DNA of 64,000 nucleotides from Bacteroidota bacterium (lineage in GTDB: Bacteria; Bacteroidota; Bacteroidia; Palsa-965): positions 1 to 64,000 of the forward strand of contig JADBYT010000007.1 of the NCBI GenBank assembly GCA_020402865.1, in the 5' to 3' direction. Of this stretch, positions 19,703-29,424 are shown one piece after another. Every line of letters begins with the position of its first letter. The first letter of the stretch is position 1. Both the position numbers and the translations under genes were made by a program. The notes under the pieces were generated by a model. It ran no database searches and had not been told where the DNA came from. It worked only from the letters and a program-made list of their open reading frames with translations.

Positions 19703-20748
19703 GCGAGATGTGGTGCGTAAATGATTTCATCAGCCGGTACATCGGCCGTAAGTTTTTTGCCAATTACCTGTGCGCGGTCGGCCCACTTGAAGCCGTCGCC
19801 GGGCGAAAGCATGTGCAGGTCGTTTTCAGTAATTACTTCGCCTGCTTTCATGGCGCGTTTGGTAGCAATGGAGCGTTCGAGTTTTACACGTGCGGTTTCT
19901 ACCGAAGGTTCGATGAATATTTCTTCTTTCCCGAACGATTCTTCAAGCGCACGCAAATCGCGCATCATACGCACCATACCATCCGGCCCGAGCGAACCGG
20001 CCTGATCTGTGCCTTTCATGCGGCGATCAAGTGTAATGTGTTTCTCAATAATTTTTGCACCCATTGCACAAGCCGCTACAGGCACTGAAATACCGATGGT
20101 GTGATCGGAATAGCCGATGGTGTATTGCGGATAATTCTTTTGCAGCCAGGTAATGGTAAGCAGGTTTACACTGCGCGGATCAGTCGGATACTGCGATACA
20201 CAATGTAAAATAGAGATGTTGTTGTGATGGCGTGAAATCACGTTCAGCGCATCGTCAAGCTGCGCCTTGCCGGCCATACCGGTAGAAAGGATAATCGGAA
20301 TTTTTGTTTCGGCCATTGCTTCCAGCAGCGGCAAATTGGTTAAATCGCGGCTGGCTACTTTCAGCGAATCAGGGGTAAACAGTTTAAGCATCGACAAACA
20401 GCCCACCGCACAAAGTGTTTCTACAAAATCAAGTCCGTAGCTTTTGGCGTACTGATACAACTCAAAATGCTGCTCGTCGTTGAGCTCAAGTTTGGCGCGG
20501 TGTTCGCCATAGGTACGACCGAAAGAATGCGGACTGTCGTACACACGATCCATCTGAGAGCGCGAGAGTTCTTCGTTCAGATCGCGCTTGGTGAGTTTTA
20601 CCGCATTCATCGATTTGTATTCGCGATTAAAAAGTTCTTCACGAATCGGCCTCGCGGCGGCGTCGATAATCAGTTTGGCAATATCTACCGAACCGTTGTG
20701 GTTCTGGCCTATTTCGCCAATTACATAAATTCCGTCAGGTGTGTTCAT
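19699..20748 (-). CDS. neuB: NeuB-family nonulosonic acid synthase
   Basis: 349 residues. YVIGEIGQNHNGSVDIAKLIIDAA is the NeuB phosphoenolpyruvate-binding start; IPIILSTGMAGKAQLDDAL, LHCVSQYPTDPRSVNLLTI and IGYSDHTIGISVPVAACAMGAKIIEKHITLDRRMKGTDQAGSL give the TIM-barrel with the conserved HxT and D residues. The last about 65 residues (LERSIATKRAMKAGEVITENDL) are the SAF/antifreeze-like domain that binds the sugar. It condenses a hexose or N-acetylhexosamine derivative (or its phosphate) with PEP. No NeuC-like epimerase or Pse/Leg enzyme lies nearby, so the substrate could be mannose 6-phosphate (giving Kdn), ManNAc or another sugar. It overlaps its neighbours by 4 bases at both ends. Confidence 0.9.
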
Positions 20749-21527
20749 TTCTGGAAGCGTTCAATCTGCCGTTGCATTTCTTCCCGCAAATCAGGCCGTT
20801 GTTGCAATTCGGTCAGGATTTTCTTAAAAGTAATGGGTTTTGAATTGCCTGCCAAATCAAAGTAAAATTGTTGCAGGGCGGCAAAATCTTCGGGGGTATC
20901 AATGGTTAAACGTACCGAAAGGTTTTCGTAAACACCTGCTGGTGCGTGAATCCACTGCACGTTAAACTTATCGGGATTTCCGTAGATGAAGTTGGTTACG
21001 TGTTCGTGGTAAAACGGATCGTCAGTAGCTGCAGCGGCGCGTTTTAATGCATCCAGCGTGACATATTCGGAAAAAATACCCCAGTGTGCGCGTATGGCGG
21101 GTAAATTGCCTGCAAGCGAATAACTGAGGTAATCGGCCGATGAAATGAAAGAAGCAGTAATCAGTTCATCGAGTAAACCGGCATCGAGAAAAGGATTATC
21201 TGCGCATACGCGAATGATTCGGCTGAAGCCAGCCTTTTCCGCGGCCTCTGTAAAACGCTGCAATACATCCGTTTCATGTCCGCGAAAGCAGTTAACACCT
21301 TCCTCTGCCGCCAGCGCAGCCACGGCATCATCCGCTTCAAGTGCCGATGTAGCGAGCCAAACAGGCACATTGGCCGAATTGGCTTTCAGGCGGTGCAACA
21401 GTAATTGCAAAATGCTGTGTCCATCGTAAAACGGCAAAAGCACTTTGCCTGGCAATCTTGTAGAACCCATCCGGGCCTGCACAATTATTCCGGTATCGGG
21501 GGCGGTTTGGGAAATAATTAAACTCAT
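20745..21527 (-). CDS. SpsF/NeuA-like CMP-sugar (cytidylyl) transferase
   Basis: 260 residues from the ATG at 21527 (MSLIISQTAPDTG). GIIVQARMGSTRLPGKVLLPF is the nucleotide-binding signature of SpsF and CMP-NeuAc synthetases, and IRVCADNPFLDAGLLDEL contains the acidic metal site. Family members activate nonulosonic acids or KDO-like sugars with CTP. The 4-base overlap with the NeuB-like gene fits a synthase-activation pair. Upstream in-frame codons at 21554 are possible but the downstream ATG keeps the conserved start. Confidence 0.87.
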   Translation of the reverse strand: MSLIISQTAPDTGIIVQARMGSTRLPGKVLLPFYDGHSILQLLLHRLKANSANVPVWLATSALEADDAVAALAAEEGVNCFRGHETDVLQRFTEAAEKAGFSRIIRVCADNPFLDAGLLDELITASFISSADYLSYSLAGNLPAIRAHWGIFSEYVTLDALKRAAAATDDPFYHEHVTNFIYGNPDKFNVQWIHAPAGVYENLSVRLTIDTPEDFAALQQFYFDLAGNSKPITFKKILTELQQRPDLREEMQRQIERFQK

Positions 21528-21596
21528 TGAAACACTTATACGCAAAAACAGCAAACAGGGTTGTTGACTTTGCTCATTGAGGAGTGAAAATACACA

Positions 21597-22799
21597 TTAC
21601 CATTCTGCTGATTCATTAAGCAGGGCCCCTTTGCCATAATTGATTTCATCGAGAAACCGCTTCCTGTGCATTGCCCCCGCCCCGACGCGCAGCGAAGCAG
21701 CGCCCTCGCTGTAAATCTTCTCCACGCAAGCGGCAACCTGTTCCGGCAAAGGGGTTTCGGGTAAAAGAAAACCGGTGGTTTCATCCACTATTTCGGGCAC
21801 ACCGAATATGTGTGTGCCAATGAGCGGAATGCCCGCCGCTGCCGCTTCCATCATGGAAACAGGCAAACCCTCGTAACGGCTCAGGTTAATGAAAGCATGC
21901 ACCGGCGAAGTGCGATAAAACTCAAGCACCTGCGCATTGGGCACAAAGCCACGAAGTTCGGCTGTAATGTGCGGCGGAAGCGTGGCGCAATGCGTCTTCA
22001 GCTTTTCGAAATCAACACCGTGCCCGAAATGCACCCAGCGTACCGGAAATGGCAGCAGCGCCAACGAATCTGCAATCAGCTCAACACGCTTGCGGCTGTC
22101 AACCGCCGAGCAGGAAACCACCGTAAATGCGGCACCATCATACATCGGATTATCAGCCTTGTGCGGTACACCGAGGTATGCAGTTTCAACTTTTGCCGCA
22201 AAGCCGGGGTAGGTTTCGCGCAGATAGCGCGCGCCGTGCTCCGAACACGGATGCAGCTTAGCCATGCGGCTAAGCCTGAAAGCCTTGAGGTAATTAGGCC
22301 GCGTGGCAAACACCGGATACAGATCGCCGAGGTGTGCACGGCTCACGAAGGTGTTTATTTTGCCCTGCGCGTTCAACACCGCAAGCATGGTACTCCACTG
22401 AAAAAACCAGTAGGAATAAAAGTAATTGCGGCTTTGCGGCTGTTTTTGCAGAAAAGAGACAAAGGCCTGCGCATGGCACAAGGCATTGTAAAACTGCTGC
22501 ACCGCCCCTTTCAGGTGTGTAAAGCGGCGCAGTTCGCGGCGGCCGTGCTTCCACTCGGTAAGCAACACGCTAAGCAGCAGCGGCAAATTTTTCAGCAACA
22601 GCCACTTGCTGTATTTTACATCAGGCGGCAAAAAATGAACTTCTGCATTGGGCGGAACCGGTCGCTGGTAGCTGGCGCGGGCCTGCGGCAATATCACAAC
22701 GCGATCAAAGCGGGCAGCAAGAAACTGCATCTCGTTTTCGAGATACTGCTCGCCCTCATCGAAGGGAAATTTATCGGTAAACAGATACAGCGTCTTCAT
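21597..22799 (-). CDS. Glycosyltransferase family 4 (GT-B)
   Basis: 400 residues. YLFTDKFPFDEGEQYLENEM opens the N-terminal domain; VSRAHLGDLYP follows, then the Glycos_transf_1 domain with VVSCSAVDSRKRVELIADSL and the E-x7-E donor motif in NLSRYEGLPVSMMEAAAAGIPLIGTHIFGVPEI. It transfers a sugar from a nucleotide donor to the growing glycan. The 69-base gap to the SpsF gene is the largest in the operon. Its start overlaps the upstream glycosyltransferase by 4 bases (ATGA). Confidence 0.9.
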   Translation of the reverse strand: MKTLYLFTDKFPFDEGEQYLENEMQFLAARFDRVVILPQARASYQRPVPPNAEVHFLPPDVKYSKWLLLKNLPLLLSVLLTEWKHGRRELRRFTHLKGAVQQFYNALCHAQAFVSFLQKQPQSRNYFYSYWFFQWSTMLAVLNAQGKINTFVSRAHLGDLYPVFATRPNYLKAFRLSRMAKLHPCSEHGARYLRETYPGFAAKVETAYLGVPHKADNPMYDGAAFTVVSCSAVDSRKRVELIADSLALLPFPVRWVHFGHGVDFEKLKTHCATLPPHITAELRGFVPNAQVLEFYRTSPVHAFINLSRYEGLPVSMMEAAAAGIPLIGTHIFGVPEIVDETTGFLLPETPLPEQVAACVEKIYSEGAASLRVGAGAMHRKRFLDEINYGKGALLNESAEW

Positions 22800-23986
22800 T
22801 GCAGCGGTTTACGCGAATTAACCAGTTTATCAAAAAACACCACCAGTCGTTTCATTTTGGCGGCGTAATCCATATATGCCTCCGCATACTTCCTGAATTT
22901 CGTTCTGTTTTCGGTTGTCGTTGCCGTTAGGGCAAATTCGCGGAGCTGGGCAAGATCAATTAAACCGCTTTTCAGGTCCACTTGCAACCAGCCATAACCT
23001 TCCGGCATACGTTCTTTGGGCAAATCAGGATCGGGGAAAGCTGTAATTACGGGTACGCCTCTGGCCGCATATTCACGCACTTTCAATGCAGATGCTTCTT
23101 TAAGGCCCTTGCGTTCAATGGCCAGACTGGCTATAGCCAGATGAATATTTTGAAAAACCCTGTCAAGCTCAGCACCGGTAAGCGGGCCGGTAAATACAAT
23201 CTTATCGCCACGGGTTGAAGCCAGTTTTTTTATCTCCTCACTAAAACTGCCTACCAGCCAGAGTTTCACATTATCATGCTCGCTTACCGACCGGATAAGC
23301 TTATCCGTGCCCTGCCAGTCAACCGAAACCGACGAGAGCATGAGCAAATGAAGCGTTCCGCCGGTAAATACGGGTCCGGTCACAAAGGGAATACGAGACG
23401 TGTCGATGCCATTTCCGGAGGTAATAGCCGGCACTTGGCTGTTCATCCGGTTCAGCTCATATTGTGTTATTTCGTCGGTTACCCCGATAATTCCGGCAGT
23501 TTTGCTTAACAAACGTGGAGCCAGATACTTCTCTGTCCAGAGCAAAGCCCCTTTGTTCCAACCGCTTTTTAGTATTCCGTGGTAATAAACCTCCAGTTCT
23601 TCAATTTCCTTCGTATTGTGCTCAAATACAAAGTTGAATTTACGAAGTAAACCGCCCATTGCGGGATTCATTGTCTTATACCGCATCAACACCATGTCGG
23701 GGTTGAGGCGGGTAAGTTCGCGGTCGAGCAAACGACCCACATGTTTACTTCTTCTGAAAAACGAAATGAGCTGAAACGGCCCCTTGCCCATCCATGCCGG
23801 TTCAACATACGTAATCTGAAGCGGAACAGCGCCGGGCGGAAGATCCTGAGGGTTGGGAACCTGCGCGCAAATGACAAGCGGAATAACCTCTGTGCCTGAA
23901 TTGTTGAGGTGATGAATAACGTCTTTAATTTTATTCATTACACCGATGAGCGATGCATTATATGAATACAGATAAACTATTTTCAT
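22796..23986 (-). CDS. Glycosyltransferase family 4 (GT-B)
   Basis: 396 residues. MKIVYLYSYNASLIGVMNKIKD starts the acceptor domain; the donor domain has HLLMLSSVSVDWQGTDKLIRSV, LWLVGSFSEEIKKLA and IVFTGPLTGAELDRVFQNIHLAIASLAIERKGLKEASALKVREYAARGVPVI, where KVREYAARGVPVI is the nucleotide-binding segment. The sugar is not predictable. It overlaps both neighbours by 4 bases (ATGA) in the operon. Confidence 0.85.
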   Translation of the reverse strand: MKIVYLYSYNASLIGVMNKIKDVIHHLNNSGTEVIPLVICAQVPNPQDLPPGAVPLQITYVEPAWMGKGPFQLISFFRRSKHVGRLLDRELTRLNPDMVLMRYKTMNPAMGGLLRKFNFVFEHNTKEIEELEVYYHGILKSGWNKGALLWTEKYLAPRLLSKTAGIIGVTDEITQYELNRMNSQVPAITSGNGIDTSRIPFVTGPVFTGGTLHLLMLSSVSVDWQGTDKLIRSVSEHDNVKLWLVGSFSEEIKKLASTRGDKIVFTGPLTGAELDRVFQNIHLAIASLAIERKGLKEASALKVREYAARGVPVITAFPDPDLPKERMPEGYGWLQVDLKSGLIDLAQLREFALTATTTENRTKFRKYAEAYMDYAAKMKRLVVFFDKLVNSRKPLQ

Positions 23987-25506
23987 AATGAGCGGCTCAG
24001 TAAATTATTCAAAAGCGATTGCGGAAACTTAATTTCTGTGCCGGGTTCCAGGAGCGGCATGGCATCTACCTTCTGGGCATTCATAAGCGCGGCTATCATT
24101 CCGGCTTTGCCGGTTTCCAGCCGCAGGCCGGAAGTACCTATTAATCGGCCATAACCGGCTTCGGCATTGGGATGCGAGAAAATGGTGGGCACGCCAAGCT
24201 GCAGGGCTTCCACAGCAATTGTTGACCAGCCGGTGATATGTACATCTGCAAGTTGCAGCAGATGATACAGGTTTACTTTGGTTGGGCGCAGTGTTTCCAC
24301 ATTGGGCAAACCGGCCACCATTTCGTTAATTAGTTTACGTTCATCATCCGTTTGAACCGGATGAAACCGTACCAGCCAGCGCCAGTCTTTGGGAAGTTCT
24401 TTCATGGCCGCCAGCACGTGATCGGCCAGGCCGCGCTGCAAGCTTACAACCACAGTACGTTTTACCTCTTGGGCCTCGTTTCGCAATGCCTGAATTTCGT
24501 CTGATACAGGTACACCTGTTAAACTTTTCTGCATCCACAAATTGCCTCCGGTAAACGGAATGCCTTGTGGTCCGGCATTGCTTTGGCTGGTAAAACGCGT
24601 AAAATAATCGCTCCACATCCAGAAATAATGCGCCAGATAAGGACTCTCGCCAGCTGCGCCGTGCCAGCCATAATACATCGGGTTGTCTTGTCCGCCATGC
24701 TGTATATCAATCACAGGCACCCCCGCACGATGACATACCGAAGTTAAAGCGAGTGTTTGCTGATCGCAAAAATAGCAGGGCATAAATACGGCGCGCGGGC
24801 GCATTTTCGCAATAAGCGGCTGCAGCAATTCTTCCCACGCAAACACCCGTTCGGCAAAGCCCGAAACCGAATGATGCGAAGGCAGAAAACCCGCGTTTAG
24901 TTTTTTCAGCCAGGCAATTACATCATCCTCGGCCTTTTGCACATGCCCCAGCGTGGGTTTTAACCGGTAGCGCCGCAACCGGCCCAGTTTGCGCATTTCG
25001 TCCATCACCAGATCGCCCGACGCAATGACATCAACCGGATACATCAAATCAGTAAGCGGTATTGAACTGTTTCCGGCTACCTGTATTCTTGCCGCATTAT
25101 ATTGCTTACAAAGCCATTCGTAATAGGGATCAAGATGCCGGAAATAACCTTTGCCCTGAATAAAATCGGATGGCTTTTGTGTGGCCGAAAAGAAAAACAG
25201 CACCTTGTCCTTATGCTGTTCGGCAATCTGTGCCACACACTTCAGATAATCGCGCTTATTAATCTGTGGCTTTTTATGAAAACCGGATGCCGGAGCAGCT
25301 GTCTGACTCCCCGTATTCACTTCCAGATCTTCCTGATGCTGCGCCCTGAAAAAATCGTACATCACCTTGCGGCGTACAACAGGCCAGATGTTACGGCCAT
25401 TGTAAGTATAACCAGCCACATCAAGCTGCTTTTCCATGTCGAAAAAAGCGTTCGTAAATGCGGTTCGGGTAATTGTAATTTTGGGCTTGGCTGAGGATTC
25501 AGACAT
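23983..25506 (-). CDS. Capsule polysaccharide/CDP-polyol transferase-like GT-B protein
   Basis: 507 residues. FMPCYFCDQQTLALTSVCHRAGVPVIDIQHGGQDN is a GT-B hinge region, WLVRFHPVQTDDERKL carries an HP motif, and VHITGWSTIAVEALQLGVPTIFSHPNA is the donor-binding helix seen in TagF/KpsS-like transferases and in bacterial sialyl/polysialyltransferase-type proteins. With a CMP-nonulosonate made by the same operon, it could be the transferase that uses it, but this is inference. It is the first gene of the minus-strand glycan operon; the region upstream (25507-25783) holds only repeats. Confidence 0.7.
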   Translation of the reverse strand: MSESSAKPKITITRTAFTNAFFDMEKQLDVAGYTYNGRNIWPVVRRKVMYDFFRAQHQEDLEVNTGSQTAAPASGFHKKPQINKRDYLKCVAQIAEQHKDKVLFFFSATQKPSDFIQGKGYFRHLDPYYEWLCKQYNAARIQVAGNSSIPLTDLMYPVDVIASGDLVMDEMRKLGRLRRYRLKPTLGHVQKAEDDVIAWLKKLNAGFLPSHHSVSGFAERVFAWEELLQPLIAKMRPRAVFMPCYFCDQQTLALTSVCHRAGVPVIDIQHGGQDNPMYYGWHGAAGESPYLAHYFWMWSDYFTRFTSQSNAGPQGIPFTGGNLWMQKSLTGVPVSDEIQALRNEAQEVKRTVVVSLQRGLADHVLAAMKELPKDWRWLVRFHPVQTDDERKLINEMVAGLPNVETLRPTKVNLYHLLQLADVHITGWSTIAVEALQLGVPTIFSHPNAEAGYGRLIGTSGLRLETGKAGMIAALMNAQKVDAMPLLEPGTEIKFPQSLLNNLLSRSL

Positions 25507-25723
25507 GGGATAAAAGTAACTATTTATCCCTTTTCACAATACCGCTCACGAACTGGGGAAATAGCGGCCATAAACCAACATGAAGGTAATTACTTAACCT
25601 TCTTTCGAAGAAAACTGCAGCCGCTGGAAGAACTTGCCGAAGCCACAGCCTCAGGAAACTCGAAAAATTAAGCAAACATATCAAGCCATCGCGGTCATTT
25701 CGCCCCCGCACTGTCATAAGAGC

Positions 25724-25781
25724 CTGCACTGTCATTTCGAGACTGCACTGTCATTTCGAGCGCAGCCGAGAAAAGACAGTG
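25724..25781. repeat. Tandem 18-base repeat with hairpin, dispersed-type Bacteroidota element
   Basis: CTGCACTGTCATTTCGAG occurs twice (25724-25741 and 25743-25760), with a degenerate copy of CTGTCAT before it. The second copy runs into a hairpin whose stem is CACTGTC pairing with GACAGTG (25746-25781) around TTTCGAGCGCAGCCGAGAAA. The core TCATTTCGAGCGCAGC-like sequence resembles repeats that are scattered through many Bacteroidota genomes (from memory). It lies 3 bases beyond the PorP stop and in the gap before the glycan operon, and could end transcription. The rest of the 25507-25723 gap shows no gene. Confidence 0.65.
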
Positions 25782-25783
25782 TA

Positions 25784-26809
25784 CTACTTCCGGTTCTTAT
25801 ACAAAGCCCCATTCAGGTTGGCATAACGAACAGTAATCTCAAAACCACCCATACCCCGTGTTACGGCTGTATATTTCGAAAGGTTGAAATCATAGGAAAA
25901 GCCGAGGAAAAAATCGCCGAGATCGTAATAAAACTGCGGGATAAGCGCATCTCCCACACGATAATGCAGCCCTGCGCCAATGCCTGATTCGGTATAGAAA
26001 TTGGTGATTTTTGTGCCGTTTTGAATGCGGTATCGAATCATGGAGCCGAAAATAATTTCGTGCGCACTGCCCTGCTGCATGTAACAGGCCGAAGGGCGTA
26101 ATGACCAACGCGTATCCGGAAAATCATAACGAAGCTGGGCATGGCCTACAATGCGCATAGGCAGTTTGGCAGCACCGCCACTATGATAACGCATGTTGGG
26201 CTGGTTGGCATGAAATACTGAAGCGCCCACCTGCAGTTCGGTTACATCTTTTCCTACCAGACTGCCCGCCACACTGCGGTACTGATAAACCACTCCGGCA
26301 GAAATATCAGGGTACAAAAACGAGGTAAGCAAATTGGCTTCGTTGTTTGGGGCATTGGGATCAAAATTGCCATTGATATACTGGCTTTCCCACTGCAAAC
26401 CGGTAATGGTGGCCGAACGCTGACCAAGTCCGAGCTGCAAACCGGCCGAAATTTTTTGCTTCGGGCTCATCGGCAGAATGGCACTGCCCGAAATACTTCC
26501 CTGAAACGTACCAAACTTCGAATCGCCGGCCTGATCGCGAAAAACAAACATGCCTAAACCGAGATATGCCCGGTTCAGGGCCGGACGCAGCGGCATATCA
26601 AATGCAGCAGCCATTGTACGGTAGGGACTACCCATTTGCGCCCACTGCGATTTGTAATTGGTAGTAAACCGATATACCCCGTCGAACATGCCTGTGGCTG
26701 CCGGGTTGAGGTGCATGGGCAATTCTGCCATTTGCGAAAAATGAATATCCTGCGCAGTACTGCTGACAGCAAAACCCAATAATCCTGTAAAAATCAATAC
26801 TCTTTTCAT
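25784..26809 (-). CDS. PorP/SprF-family type IX secretion outer-membrane protein
   Basis: 341 residues. The signal peptide is LIFTGLLGFAVSSTAQ and the mature start DIHFSQMAELPMHLNPAATGMFDG is the classic PorP/SprF opening. The remainder alternates as beta strands with SGSAILPMSPKQKISAGLQLGLG and FLGFSYDFNLSKYTAVTRGMGGFEITVRY at the C-terminus. PorP/SprF proteins help type IX-exported adhesins with type B CTDs reach the surface. Its neighbour 12 bases upstream is exactly such a type B CTD protein, so the pairing supports the call. Confidence 0.93.
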   Translation of the reverse strand: MKRVLIFTGLLGFAVSSTAQDIHFSQMAELPMHLNPAATGMFDGVYRFTTNYKSQWAQMGSPYRTMAAAFDMPLRPALNRAYLGLGMFVFRDQAGDSKFGTFQGSISGSAILPMSPKQKISAGLQLGLGQRSATITGLQWESQYINGNFDPNAPNNEANLLTSFLYPDISAGVVYQYRSVAGSLVGKDVTELQVGASVFHANQPNMRYHSGGAAKLPMRIVGHAQLRYDFPDTRWSLRPSACYMQQGSAHEIIFGSMIRYRIQNGTKITNFYTESGIGAGLHYRVGDALIPQFYYDLGDFFLGFSYDFNLSKYTAVTRGMGGFEITVRYANLNGALYKNRK

Positions 26810-26821
26810 ACGCGCAGGTAT

Positions 26822-29302
26822 TTATCGCATCAGTGTAATATTGCCCGATTTCACCGAGGTTTTTCCATCGGCAAAGGTTACTTTGAGCATATAGGCATAA
26901 ACGCCCGACGGACATTGCTGACCGTTTTGCGTACCGTTCCAGCCCTGCGCGAGATCAGTTGTCTGAAACACCGGCTGGCCCCAGCGGTTAAATACCACCC
27001 ACTCAGCTTCCAGTACACCGGCCAGACCATGCACATACACCATTTCGTTGTTGCCATCGCCGTTGGGCGAGAATGCATTGGCTACAAATACATTTTCTAT
27101 AATTTCTACTGTTTTGTAGTGTGCAATAATGTGGTCGGCCTGCGTGAGATCGGTACTTATACTATCATTCTGGGCATTGGGAGATGGAATATTGACCATT
27201 TCCCAGTAATCGAAAATGTAAAGCGGCGATGTAGGCTCGGTTTGCAGAATTATGGGTATTCCGCCAAAGTAACTGCCTGTCCACGGAAATGCATCAAGCG
27301 AAAGCGAGTTAAGCTGAACCGTACCTGCCCCCGGCGGCTGCACTTCTACGATTATTTCATAGGGACCGGTGAGGTCGTAGCAATCCATCATACCCTGAAC
27401 CAGTGCTGTACAGCGGGTTTGAATAAAATTACGAAGTGCAGTTACGTTGGCCTGCCAGCCAGCCATACTCCCCCCCCATTTCTGAATCTGCCGCGGCATT
27501 TCGGGGGCTATTTCGGCTACCATTGTATCAAGCAACGCAATAAGCGAATCGCAGCTGAACGTGGTATTCATTAAATCCACATAACGGTTTATGTAATACT
27601 GCTTAAACGTTTCGTTCTGCAAGAGCGCATTAAGTATGGGAATATGGCCTTGTCCGCCGGGATCAGACAGGCTTTCAGGATTACAGGGATCAGCGTTTGC
27701 CGATACATCGGGAATACCCGTGTAATTGATGTAATGACCAAATGTAGCATCGTTATCCCAAAGCGTGTAACGCCATTTTTTCTTATCACCGTTCGGATCC
27801 AGACCCCGCCACCAGGCTGTATTCCAGTTGAGCCAGTCGGCCGATACTACAACAGAATTAAGAATCATGTAGTCGATCAGGCTTTTCCAGTTGTACACGC
27901 TGTCCACATAATCGAAGTTAGCCTGCACAGTCATGTTGTTGGTGGTCACAAAAGTCACAAAGCTGTTCCAGTCTGTTTGTGCCTGCGGTCCGCCGTATTC
28001 CGACCATGTTCCGCCCCATGTTTTCAAAAACTGAAGTTTATCCTCAGGCTGATCGTAGTAGTAATCCGTAAAATCATGATCATCAACTTTTTCACGAATT
28101 TCATACACGCCCCAGTATTGCCCGTTCATATACAGCACACAAGGTTCCCAGGTGCGTTCGTCCATAGCAAGTCCGGCCTGCTGCGAAAGATTATGGCAGT
28201 AGGCATCACGTATATGCGCGCCGCCGTTTTCGAAGGGATAGTTGTCGTTTGCTGCCGCTTTGATAATGATTTTCTGAAACTCATCACGGTCTTTGCGGCG
28301 AAACAACTTCCAGTCGAGCGCATCATTATACCCGAACTGATCGCGCGATACAAAGTCAATACCGCGCTGGTCGTAGGCCCATGAGTCGTTTCCGTGTTTA
28401 TTTGAGTTGCCGGTTACTTCAGTACGCATTACACCGGTTTTGTCAAAGTATTCGAGCGCGGTAACGGGTTCGTCGCTCCAGTTTCCCTGCACCATCAGAT
28501 CAGGCAGGTATTCGCCGCAAATAGAAAGTACAGCCACTGTATGCGGACTATTGATGAAGTAAGTATTGGTTTCGATAAAGCTGGCGGGAATGCCTGTTGT
28601 GCTGCTGAATGCTCTTGCCCGCACTACTTGTGTGGTGGCAATATTTATTGCGGCACTGTACACCGGCGATGTGGTGGTGGGTTCGGCTCCGTTGGTGGTG
28701 TAATGAATGGTTACATTCGGATCGGGTGAGGTGATGGTGAGACTAATGCTGCCGTTGTAAAAACCCGGCTGCTGGCTGAATACCGGCGTGGTGGCATAAG
28801 GCTGAAAGGGCGTGGCGGTGTTGTTGCTGGTGCCAAAAGTAGGGCTGGTGAAAATGCTCCAGCTGGAAGCTCCGTTGGTGGTGCGCCCCCACGAATGACC
28901 ATTCTGGTGGCGGCGAAGTTTTACAGAGTCAAGCATGGTGCCCGATGCGTCTGACAATACAATTTCTTCGGGCTTGCATTGGGTGAGTTTAAAGCCGGCA
29001 TGTATCCAGCCGCTGAAGACAATTCCACGGCCCGAACAGATTATGCGCGTAACGCTGCCTGCCGGAACACTGCCCGAAGGAATCTGCCACTTGGTGAGGT
29101 TGTTATCGTTATCCGTAATGTAATAGCCGGTAAGGTTTACAGCAGCTGTACCTGCATTGTAAATTTCAAACCAGTCGTGAAACTCGCCGAAATTATCGGC
29201 CTGGCTGTTTGTGTTGGCACATGAATACTCGTTGATAGATAACTGAGCGTGCAGAAAACTGCTGGAAATTACCAGGATGAATAGTAAAATGAGCTTACGC
29301 AT
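26822..29302 (-). CDS. Secreted CotH-kinase family protein with lamin-tail domain and type B (CHU_C) sorting domain
   Basis: 826 residues. After the signal peptide (LILLFILVISSSFLHA) a lamin-tail-like domain (SINEYSCANTNSQADNFGEF, WFEIYNAGTAAVNLTGYYI) spans about 22-150. A chitobiase/FN3-like segment (TTPVFSQQPGFYNGSISLTI) follows at about 170-245. The CotH domain runs about 255-640 (YMNGQYWGVYEIREKVDDHDF; LWDNDATFGHYINY), and a type B gliding/T9SS CTD closes the protein (FVANAFSPNGDGNNEMVYV, WNGTQNGQQCPSGVYAYM, VKSGNITLMR). CotH-like kinases can phosphorylate proteins, but the role here is unknown. It is secreted by T9SS, perhaps with the PorP protein downstream. Confidence 0.93.
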   Translation of the reverse strand: MRKLILLFILVISSSFLHAQLSINEYSCANTNSQADNFGEFHDWFEIYNAGTAAVNLTGYYITDNDNNLTKWQIPSGSVPAGSVTRIICSGRGIVFSGWIHAGFKLTQCKPEEIVLSDASGTMLDSVKLRRHQNGHSWGRTTNGASSWSIFTSPTFGTSNNTATPFQPYATTPVFSQQPGFYNGSISLTITSPDPNVTIHYTTNGAEPTTTSPVYSAAINIATTQVVRARAFSSTTGIPASFIETNTYFINSPHTVAVLSICGEYLPDLMVQGNWSDEPVTALEYFDKTGVMRTEVTGNSNKHGNDSWAYDQRGIDFVSRDQFGYNDALDWKLFRRKDRDEFQKIIIKAAANDNYPFENGGAHIRDAYCHNLSQQAGLAMDERTWEPCVLYMNGQYWGVYEIREKVDDHDFTDYYYDQPEDKLQFLKTWGGTWSEYGGPQAQTDWNSFVTFVTTNNMTVQANFDYVDSVYNWKSLIDYMILNSVVVSADWLNWNTAWWRGLDPNGDKKKWRYTLWDNDATFGHYINYTGIPDVSANADPCNPESLSDPGGQGHIPILNALLQNETFKQYYINRYVDLMNTTFSCDSLIALLDTMVAEIAPEMPRQIQKWGGSMAGWQANVTALRNFIQTRCTALVQGMMDCYDLTGPYEIIVEVQPPGAGTVQLNSLSLDAFPWTGSYFGGIPIILQTEPTSPLYIFDYWEMVNIPSPNAQNDSISTDLTQADHIIAHYKTVEIIENVFVANAFSPNGDGNNEMVYVHGLAGVLEAEWVVFNRWGQPVFQTTDLAQGWNGTQNGQQCPSGVYAYMLKVTFADGKTSVKSGNITLMR

Positions 29303-29360
29303 AGTGGCGTATTTTTAATTTACATAACCGAGGAGATATGTAAATATAACAATCTGAAAA

Positions 29361-29399
29361 CAAAAAAATTACCCGGAACGGTAAAAAAAAATTCCGGGG
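29361..29399 (-). terminator. Probable terminator of the lytic transglycosylase gene
   Basis: CCCGGAA (29372-29378) pairs with TTCCGGG (29392-29398). Read on the minus strand, the hairpin ends in AATTTTTTTG. It lies 26 bases beyond the stop at 29425. Confidence 0.6.
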
Positions 29400-29424
29400 A
29401 TTTTGAAATTCTGATTTTAATGGA

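Noticed and set aside
21810-22868. A long plus-strand open frame (about 350 residues) opposite two glycosyltransferases
   Set aside because: The minus-strand glycosyltransferases carry clear GT-B motifs there; the opposite frame is rich in unlikely residues and spans two genes.
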